The notes beneath the pieces are model-generated. The model was not told the origin of the DNA. It did not search any database and worked only from the letters and a program-made list of their open reading frames with translations. DNA of 32,548 nt from the NCBI GenBank assembly GCA_017532725.1, contig JAFXIZ010000051.1:1-32548 (forward strand). Reading direction: 5' to 3'. The stretch's first letter is position 1, and each line of letters starts with the position of its first letter. Of the stretch, positions 26,894-32,548 are shown one piece after another. Made by a program: the position numbers and the translations under genes. This DNA comes from Bacteroidaceae bacterium (GTDB lineage Bacteria > Bacteroidota > Bacteroidia > Bacteroidales > Barnesiellaceae_A).

Positions 26894-26924
26894 TTTGATT
26901 ACCGACTAATTTATTTTAAATTTG
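26894..26924 (+). promoter_or_regulatory. Full consensus promoter of glnN
   Basis: TTTG at 26894-26897 is followed after 19 bases by TAAATTTG at 26917-26924, the exact -33/-7 arrangement. It predicts a leader of roughly 75 bases before the ATG at 27005; no known regulatory RNA is recognised in it. Confidence 0.78.
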
Positions 26925-27004
26925 CAATCGAAAATTACATTATTCAATAGGTATATAAATATCAAGGTACACCCTGATAGAATTTACTGTAAAAAAGAAT
27001 TGCT

Positions 27005-29188
27005 ATGTTACGATTTAAAGCAGTTGAAGAGACACTCAGTCGAGAGCCTGTAAAGGTTATAGAGCCTGTAGGTCGTCCGTCGGAATACTACGGTGAGTAT
27101 GTATTCAATCGAGAAAAAATGTTTAAGTATCTTCCTAAAAAGACTTACGATGCCTTGGTTGATGCTATCGACAATCAGAAAGCCCTCAGTCGCGAAGTGG
27201 CCGATGGCGTTGCTGCAGGTATGAAACAGTGGGCTATCGATATGGGCGTAACTCACTATACACACTGGTTTCAACCTCTCACCGACGGTACTGCCGAGAA
27301 ACACGACGGCTTTATCGAATACGACGGCAAGGGTGGGGTAGTAGAGGAGTTCAGTGGCAAGTTACTCATTCAACAAGAGCCCGACGCTTCAAGTTTTCCA
27401 AGTGGAGGTATTCGCAGTACCTTCGAGGCACGTGGATACTCGGGATGGGACATATCATCGCCTGCATTTATTCTTAATAAGACATTGTGTATCCCCACAA
27501 TTTTTATTTCATATACCGGTGAGTCGCTCGACTATAAGACACCGTTGCTTAAAGCACTCAACAGTGTCAACAAGGCGGCCACTGCCGTATGCCAATACTT
27601 TGATGAGAATGTAAAACGTGTAATACCATATCTCGGATGGGAGCAAGAGTATTTTTTGGTAGATGAAGCACTATACAACTGTCGTGCCGACTTGATGCTT
27701 ACAGGCAGAACACTGATGGGACACGAAAGTGCCAAAAACCAACAACTTGAAGACCACTATTTCGGCTCTATACCCTTGCGCGTAGAAGCCTTTATGCACG
27801 ATTTTGAGATAGAATGTCACAAGTTGGGTATCCCTTGTAAGACTCGCCACAATGAGGTTGCCCCCAACCAATTTGAGGTTGCCCCTATATATGAAGAGGT
27901 AAACCTTGCCAACGACCACAACCTACAGTTGATGACAGTAATGAACAATGTGGCTCGCCGACACAAATTCCGTGTACTCCTACACGAAAAACCATTCAAG
28001 GGTGTAAACGGATCGGGTAAACACAACAATTGGTCGCTCGGCACAGATACTGGCGTACAACTATTTGCTCCGGGCAAAACGCCTAAAACCAATCTGCAAT
28101 TCATTACATTCGTAGCCAACGTTATGGCTGCCGTTCATAAATACAACGGATTGCTCAAGGCTTCTATCATTTCGGCAACCAACCAGCATCGCCTCGGAGC
28201 CAATGAGGCTCCTCCTGCCATTATCTCGATATTCTTGGGTAAGCAGATAGGCGAACTTGTCAACAAAATAATTCAATCGCCATCAATCGAGGCTTTGAAC
28301 TTGGCAGCAAAGAGTGGACTTGACTTGCACGTATTTCAAGTACCCGAATTATTGCTCGACAATACCGACCGCAATCGCACATCGCCTTTTGCATTTACAG
28401 GTAACCGATTTGAATTTCGTGCATTAGGCTCATCGGCCAACTGTGCATCATCAATGATAGCCGTTAACGCATCAGTGGCTTGCCAACTGATGGAGTTCAA
28501 GGAGAATGTCGATGCTCGTATAGCACAAGGCGCAAGCAAAGAAGACGCCATATTTGCCGAGGTACAAAAGTTGCTTATCGAGAGCCAACCCATACACTTC
28601 GACGGTAACGGATACAGCGATGAGTGGAAAGAGGAGGCTGCTCGCCGAGGTCTTGATTGCGAAACATCGGCTCCTCTTATGTATGATAACTACTTATCGC
28701 CCGAAACTGTTGCAATGTTTAAGAAAACCGGCGTTATGACACAATCGGAGTTGGAAGCACGCAACGAGGTGAAGTGGGAGTTATACACCAAGAAAATACA
28801 AATAGAGGCTCGCGTATTGGGCGATTTAGTAATGAATCATATCATTCCTGTAGCAACTCGCTATCAATCGGTACTTATCGACAATGTATTCAAAATCAAG
28901 AATCTATTCCCTGCCGAAAAGGTCGAAGCCATAGCACGCCAAGATATGGACGAGATTGAGAAGATTGCTTCACATATGCTCTCTATCAAAGAAACAGCCA
29001 ATGCTATGGTAGAGGCTCGCAAGGTAGCCAATCGCATAGAGAACGAGCGTGAAAAGGCTATTGCTTACCACGATACTGTTGAGCCATATATGGAGGAAAT
29101 TCGCTATCACGTCGATAAACTCGAATTGATGATTGATAATGAAATGTGGCCTCTGCCCAAGTATCGAGAACTACTATTCATTAAATAA
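27005..29188 (+). CDS. glnN: Type III glutamine synthetase
   Basis: This 727-residue enzyme makes glutamine from glutamate, ammonia and ATP and is the main ammonia-assimilating enzyme in many Bacteroidales. Length and motifs place it in GSIII: 'GWEQEYFLVD' near residue 215, 'KTRHNEVAPNQFEVAP' near 280, 'GVNGSGKHNNWSLG' near 335, and 'NRTSPFAFTGNRFEFRALGSS' near 455. The long N-terminal and C-terminal extensions are those of the family. It has a full consensus promoter upstream and a hairpin terminator downstream, so it is monocistronic. The next gene is a glutamine-dependent amidotransferase, a sensible functional neighbour. Confidence 0.97.
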   Translation: MLRFKAVEETLSREPVKVIEPVGRPSEYYGEYVFNREKMFKYLPKKTYDALVDAIDNQKALSREVADGVAAGMKQWAIDMGVTHYTHWFQPLTDGTAEKHDGFIEYDGKGGVVEEFSGKLLIQQEPDASSFPSGGIRSTFEARGYSGWDISSPAFILNKTLCIPTIFISYTGESLDYKTPLLKALNSVNKAATAVCQYFDENVKRVIPYLGWEQEYFLVDEALYNCRADLMLTGRTLMGHESAKNQQLEDHYFGSIPLRVEAFMHDFEIECHKLGIPCKTRHNEVAPNQFEVAPIYEEVNLANDHNLQLMTVMNNVARRHKFRVLLHEKPFKGVNGSGKHNNWSLGTDTGVQLFAPGKTPKTNLQFITFVANVMAAVHKYNGLLKASIISATNQHRLGANEAPPAIISIFLGKQIGELVNKIIQSPSIEALNLAAKSGLDLHVFQVPELLLDNTDRNRTSPFAFTGNRFEFRALGSSANCASSMIAVNASVACQLMEFKENVDARIAQGASKEDAIFAEVQKLLIESQPIHFDGNGYSDEWKEEAARRGLDCETSAPLMYDNYLSPETVAMFKKTGVMTQSELEARNEVKWELYTKKIQIEARVLGDLVMNHIIPVATRYQSVLIDNVFKIKNLFPAEKVEAIARQDMDEIEKIASHMLSIKETANAMVEARKVANRIENEREKAIAYHDTVEPYMEEIRYHVDKLELMIDNEMWPLPKYRELLFIK

Positions 29189-29195
29189 TAATGAT

Positions 29196-29241
29196 GAAAT
29201 ACAGGTAACAATTCTGTTCTACAGTATGTTATCTGTATTTC
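29196..29241 (+). terminator. Terminator of glnN
   Basis: GAAATACAGGTAACA (29196-29210) pairs with 29227-29241, 15 pairs including one G.U that is stable only in plus-strand RNA. A further 4-bp stem (29214-29217 with 29221-29224) closes the top. ATTTTATA follows. It starts 8 bases after the glnN stop. Confidence 0.78.
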
Positions 29242-29297
29242 TATTTTATAAGTAAAAAAAGTATTCTTTTTAGATAAAAGATACAGAATAAAAACGT

Positions 29298-29305
29298 TAT
29301 TTTTG
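29298..29305 (+). promoter_or_regulatory. -7 promoter element for the PurF-like gene
   Basis: TATTTTTG matches TAnnTTTG and lies 33 bases before the ATG at 29339. It shows that this gene has its own promoter after the glnN terminator. Confidence 0.65.
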
Positions 29306-29338
29306 CATCGCTAATCAAACTATATAATACATATTTTT

Positions 29339-31222
29339 ATGTTAGATCCTCTCAAACACGAATGTGGTATAGCACTTGTTCGTTTGCTCAAACCCCTTTC
29401 TTATTATAAGGAGAAATACGGAACTTATCTCTACGGTCTTAACAAATTAATGCTTTTGATGGAGAAGCAGCACAATCGTGGACAAGAAGGTGCCGGATTG
29501 TCTTGCGTAAAACTTCACGCACAACCTGCCGAAGAGTTTATCTATCGCGAAAGAGCATTAGGTACGAGTGCTATTCAGGAGATTTTCGGAAAAGTACAAA
29601 AGACCATTGCCGAAACACCATATCAAGATAAGGATAGCGAGTGGGTTGAAAAGCACTTGCCTTTTGTTGGTGAAGTATATATGGGTCACCTTCGCTATTC
29701 GACAACCGACAAGCAAGGACTGTCTTACGTTCATCCCTTCTTGCGTCGTAGCAATTGGCGATCACAAAACTTACTCTTGTGTGGTAACTTTACAATGACA
29801 AACGTTGATGAAATATTCAACTATGTTGTTGCTCAAGGCCAACACCCTCGATACTATGCCGATACATTTATTATACTCGAACAATTAGGCTATGCACTCG
29901 ATATGGAAAATCGCCGTTTGAGCGATAAGTTCCGCGAAGAAGGTCACACAGGCGTTATCAACAACTTGATTGAAGACAACCTCGACATAGCCGGTATTCT
30001 GCGCCAAGAATCGGGCGTGTGGGACGGTGGCTATGTGATGTGCGGCCAAACCGGTAGTGGCGATATGTTTGCTCTGCGCGACCCACACGGCATACGCCCC
30101 GCTTTCTACTATCGCAACGATGAGATTGTTGTGGTTGCTTCAGAGCGTCCAGTCATACAAACTGCTATGAATATAGGTATTGATGATGTATATGAGTTGA
30201 GCCCCGGTGAAAGTATCATTATCAGCAAGAATGGAGATGTAACATTTGATCAAATTTTGGAACCTGCTAAGAATGAGGCTTGTTCATTCGAGCGCATCTA
30301 CTTCTCACGAGGAAGCGATAAAGATATTTACAACGAGCGCAAGATGCTGGGTAAACAACTTACTGACTCAATATTGAAGAGTATCGATTACGACCTGAAC
30401 CACACCGTATTCTCGTTCATTCCCAACACATCGGAGGTGGCTTACTACGGTATGGTAGAGGGTATGACCGAACACCTCATTGCCGAGAAGATAAAACTTA
30501 TAAAGAACGGTCGTAACAAACTATCGGAAGAGGAGTTGTATCGCATTCTCAAGATGCACATACGCACCGAGAAGGTGGCTATCAAGGATATTAAATTGCG
30601 TACATTCATTTCGGAAACTAATACACGCAACGACCTTGCTGCTCACGTTTACGATATCACCTATGGCACTATCACGCCTTATGTCGACAACTTGGTTATC
30701 ATCGACGACAGTATTGTGCGAGGCACTACACTCAAGCAAAGTATCTTGAAGATACTCAGCCGTTTGCATCCCAAGAAGATTGTTATCGTATCATCTTCTC
30801 CCCAAGTACTTTATCCCGACTTCTACGGTATAGATATGTCGAATATGGATGAGTTCATTGCCTTCCGTGCAACAGTGGAATTGCTCAAGGATCGTGGTAT
30901 GGAATCGTTAATTGACGAGGTTTACGCCAAGTCGTTGGCACAACGCAACCTGCCCAAAGAGGAGATAGTAAACTATGTAAAAGAGATATATGCACCCTTT
31001 ACAATGGAAGAGATTTCGGCTAAAATTTCGGAAATGCTCACCGAGGATATAGAGTGCCCTGTTGACATAGTGTATCAATCGATCGAAGGCTTGCACCGTG
31101 CCATACCCAATCACCCCGGCGATTGGTACTTCTCGGGCAATTATCCCACAGCAGGAGGTAACCGTCTTGTCAATGAGGCATTCATTCGCTATGTCGAAAA
31201 GCGCAATGCTGCCAAGCAATAA
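29339..31222 (+). CDS. PurF-like glutamine phosphoribosylpyrophosphate amidotransferase, long form
   Basis: This 627-residue protein has both halves of amidophosphoribosyltransferase, which makes phosphoribosylamine from PRPP and glutamine. The glutaminase half has Cys9 in 'HECGIALV' after an 8-residue leader that would need removal, then 'HNRGQEGAGL', 'GHLRYSTTD', 'CGNFTMTN' and 'RDPHGIRP'. The PRTase half has 'VIIDDSIVRGTTLKQS' near residue 455. It is about 130 residues longer than ordinary PurF, through insertions in the glutaminase half and at the end. Where Bacillus-type PurF has CxxC for its Fe-S cluster, this has 'GDWYFSGNYPT'. It may be a second PurF-type enzyme; a standard purF could lie elsewhere. 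DUF2461 follows by 7 bases. Confidence 0.87.
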   Translation: MLDPLKHECGIALVRLLKPLSYYKEKYGTYLYGLNKLMLLMEKQHNRGQEGAGLSCVKLHAQPAEEFIYRERALGTSAIQEIFGKVQKTIAETPYQDKDSEWVEKHLPFVGEVYMGHLRYSTTDKQGLSYVHPFLRRSNWRSQNLLLCGNFTMTNVDEIFNYVVAQGQHPRYYADTFIILEQLGYALDMENRRLSDKFREEGHTGVINNLIEDNLDIAGILRQESGVWDGGYVMCGQTGSGDMFALRDPHGIRPAFYYRNDEIVVVASERPVIQTAMNIGIDDVYELSPGESIIISKNGDVTFDQILEPAKNEACSFERIYFSRGSDKDIYNERKMLGKQLTDSILKSIDYDLNHTVFSFIPNTSEVAYYGMVEGMTEHLIAEKIKLIKNGRNKLSEEELYRILKMHIRTEKVAIKDIKLRTFISETNTRNDLAAHVYDITYGTITPYVDNLVIIDDSIVRGTTLKQSILKILSRLHPKKIVIVSSSPQVLYPDFYGIDMSNMDEFIAFRATVELLKDRGMESLIDEVYAKSLAQRNLPKEEIVNYVKEIYAPFTMEEISAKISEMLTEDIECPVDIVYQSIEGLHRAIPNHPGDWYFSGNYPTAGGNRLVNEAFIRYVEKRNAAKQ

Positions 31223-31229
31223 TTGAGGT

Positions 31230-31892
31230 ATGACAGGGTTGATAGATTTTCTTGTCGAACTACGCAAAAACAACAATCGCGAGTGGTTTCAGGCGCATAA
31301 AGGTGAGTACGATGCTCTGCGAACGCAATTTATTGCCGATGTTGAGCAACTCATAGCACGCCTTGCCACTTTCGATGAGGAATTGCGTGGATTGCGAGTA
31401 GAAGATTGCATCTATCGCATCTATCGCGACATACGCTTCTCGCCCGATAAGACGCCCTACAAAACATACTTCTCGGCATACATTGCCCGTGGTGGCAAGA
31501 AAAGTCCCCGAGCAGGATATTATCTGCATATAGAGCCGGGCAATGTTGCACTGTCGGGTGGTATATGGTGTCCCGATACTCGCTTGATAAAAGCCTTGCG
31601 ACAAGCCATTTATGACAACCTTGACGAGTGGCAGTCGATAGTCGAAGCACCCCAATTTGTGCAAAATTACCCTACATTCGTAGGCGAAACACTCAAAATG
31701 ACGCCACGCGATTTTCCCAAAGAGGGTGACCATACGAAGTGGGTCAAGCGCAAAGACTATACAGTGTGGGGGCTACAGACCGATGATTTCATCAGCCGAC
31801 CCGATTGGATAGAACAAGCAGCACAGAAACTGCTACTGATAAAACCAATGAATGATTTTCTTAATTATACTGTTGACGAGCTTTCATATTGA
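31230..31892 (+). CDS. DUF2461 (TIGR02453 family) protein
   Basis: This 220-residue soluble protein belongs to a widespread family of unknown function. The N-terminus 'FLVELRKNNNREWFQAHKGEY' and the core 'YRIYRDIRFSPDKTPYKTYFSA' with 'AGYYLHIEPGN' and 'GGIWCPD' are the features I recognise. The length is normal, and no signal peptide or membrane span is visible. It starts 7 bases after the PurF-like gene, so both are on one transcript. Its stop TGA is followed at once by a second in-frame TGA, then by an open coding-like stretch in the same frame (31896-31985). Confidence 0.88.
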   Translation: MTGLIDFLVELRKNNNREWFQAHKGEYDALRTQFIADVEQLIARLATFDEELRGLRVEDCIYRIYRDIRFSPDKTPYKTYFSAYIARGGKKSPRAGYYLHIEPGNVALSGGIWCPDTRLIKALRQAIYDNLDEWQSIVEAPQFVQNYPTFVGETLKMTPRDFPKEGDHTKWVKRKDYTVWGLQTDDFISRPDWIEQAAQKLLLIKPMNDFLNYTVDELSY

Positions 31893-31895
31893 TGA

Positions 31896-31985
31896 AGGCT
31901 CGTTTCCGAACTTGAAGTACCCGAAGGCTATGTTAATGCTTACAAAGTACAAGTAGGCAACAAAGTGCAAAAAGTTGCCATATAA
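31896..31985 (+). pseudogene. Orphan C-terminal coding remnant
   Basis: After the double stop of the DUF2461 gene, the same frame reads 'RLVSELEVPEGYVNAYKVQ' and then 'VGNKVQKVAI' before a TAA at 31983-31985. The composition is protein-like (alternating charged and hydrophobic residues, codons such as GAA, GTA, CCC and GGC typical of the neighbours), yet no start codon or upstream body exists. It looks like the tail of a secreted or beta-rich protein left by a deletion. The parent family is not recognised. Confidence 0.4.
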
Positions 31986-32036
31986 CAAATCTGAACTATC
32001 AATCTATTTTATTGTAGCATCACAATAAACATACAA

Positions 32037-32069
32037 AAAGAGAGTTTCGGCAGTGCCGAAACTCTCTTT
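32037..32069. terminator. Bidirectional terminator beside the amylase gene
   Basis: AAAGAGAGTTTCGGC (32037-32051) pairs perfectly with 32055-32069 over a 3-base loop, with an A tract to the left and TTTCTTTT spanning the right edge. It sits 18 bases past the amylase stop (minus strand) and would also stop transcripts coming from the DUF2461 side. A weaker 8-bp hairpin (32008-32015 with 32022-32029) lies just upstream on the plus strand. Confidence 0.83.
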
Positions 32070-32087
32070 CTTTTGTTTGATATAATA

Positions 32088-32548
32088 TTATTTTGCAAGA
32101 AGCATAAAGCCCCAAGCGGCGAGGTCTATTGTGTCGCCGGCTTTTAGGCTCTTTGTTTCGCCACAAGCGCATTTGTAGTCGCCAGCCTCAGCCTCTGTGA
32201 GTGTAACAGTAGTGGGCTCTGCCGAGAAGTTGAATAAGCACAATACGGTGTTATCCTCTTTTTGGCGTGTGAATGCCAATACGTTTTCACCTACACCTTC
32301 TACAAATTGTATGGGTGCTACATTGCTGCCGGCAGCCAAGGCTTTGTTGGCGTGACGGAACGAGCAGAGGTTGCGATAGAAGTCACGATACTCCTTGTTA
32401 TACTCGAGGTCAACAAGTTCTTTAACGGCGTCTTTCTCAAAGAATTGCAAACGGCGATTCAAGGCTATCTCTTGACCTGTGTAGATAAGGGGTTGCGATT
32501 TAGGAAGAACAAATGTAAGTGCTGCAAAGGCTTTGTGTGCATCGCCCA
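32088..32548 (-). CDS. Alpha-amylase family (GH13) protein, C-terminal part
   Basis: The gene runs off the right edge of the window; 153 codons are visible, ending at the TAA at 32088-32090. Read on the minus strand it begins 'GDAHKAFAALTFVLPKSQP' then 'LIYTGQEIALNRRLQFFEKD', the end of the GH13 barrel. The (P)LIYxGQE segment is the conserved strand after the last catalytic region; the catalytic residues themselves lie outside. From about codon 75 on, a beta-sandwich domain C follows ('VLAFTRQKEDNTVLCLFNFS', ending 'AAWGFMLLAK'). An apparent internal start at 32462 is a TTG within the barrel and is not the real start. Intracellular or exported location cannot be judged here. Confidence 0.88.
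   Translation of the reverse strand, partial: GDAHKAFAALTFVLPKSQPLIYTGQEIALNRRLQFFEKDAVKELVDLEYNKEYRDFYRNLCSFRHANKALAAGSNVAPIQFVEGVGENVLAFTRQKEDNTVLCLFNFSAEPTTVTLTEAEAGDYKCACGETKSLKAGDTIDLAAWGFMLLAK

Overview
The window reads as a piece of the core chromosome of a gut-type member of the Bacteroidota, most likely order Bacteroidales. The evidence is the recurring promoter element TAnnTTTG (twice with an upstream TTTG at 19-base spacing), weak or absent Shine-Dalgarno sites, a type III glutamine synthetase (GlnN), Bacteroidota-restricted families (DUF4924, an OstA-like protein beside SurA, a 627-residue PurF-like protein), and carbohydrate enzymes (GH53 galactanase, GH13 amylase). Genus cannot be fixed from the sequence alone. 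Nothing resembles a phage, IS element, integron, CRISPR array, rRNA or tRNA.

Layout. 1-3790 (+): tail of a secreted protein, probably an M23 peptidase with an Ig-like end; a C69 dipeptidase; and a phosphosugar mutase. 4042-6666 (-): alaS with its own terminator. 6876-8187 (+): a membrane-anchored M23 peptidase and a MerR-type regulator. 8226-10634 (-): two half-size ChrA subunits and folC, tightly packed. 10718-12878 (+): a DUF4924 protein and prfC. 12926-13294 (-): a small DUF486/DMT membrane protein with a long structured leader. 13619-15695 (+): a DUF4268 protein and guaB. 15842-23608 (+): a five-gene envelope-biogenesis run (double-parvulin PPIase, degenerate parvulin lipoprotein, SurA, OstA/LptA-like protein) ending in mutL. 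23797-26811 (-): lgt, an NlpC/P60 peptidase and a lipoprotein GH53 galactanase. 27005-31892 (+): glnN, the PurF-like amidotransferase and a DUF2461 protein. 31896-31985: a short orphan coding-like tail. 32088 to the end (-): the C-terminus of an alpha-amylase.

How the genes work together. Three themes recur. Envelope: outer-membrane protein chaperones, LPS transport, lipoprotein acylation and two or three peptidoglycan hydrolases. Nitrogen and purines: glnN makes glutamine, the PurF-like protein is built to use it with PRPP, and guaB sits on the GMP branch. Translation: alaS and prfC. Convergent gene pairs are mostly separated by strong hairpins that can work in both directions.

I see no complete new multi-gene system. 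The best leads are a strand-specific hairpin plus U-tract under a consensus promoter in the 13.3-13.6 kb gap (small RNA or attenuator), perfectly mirrored divergent promoters at 10.66 kb, a MutL with degenerate endonuclease motifs, a PurF-like protein with no Fe-S cysteine pair, and a gene relic at 31.9 kb.
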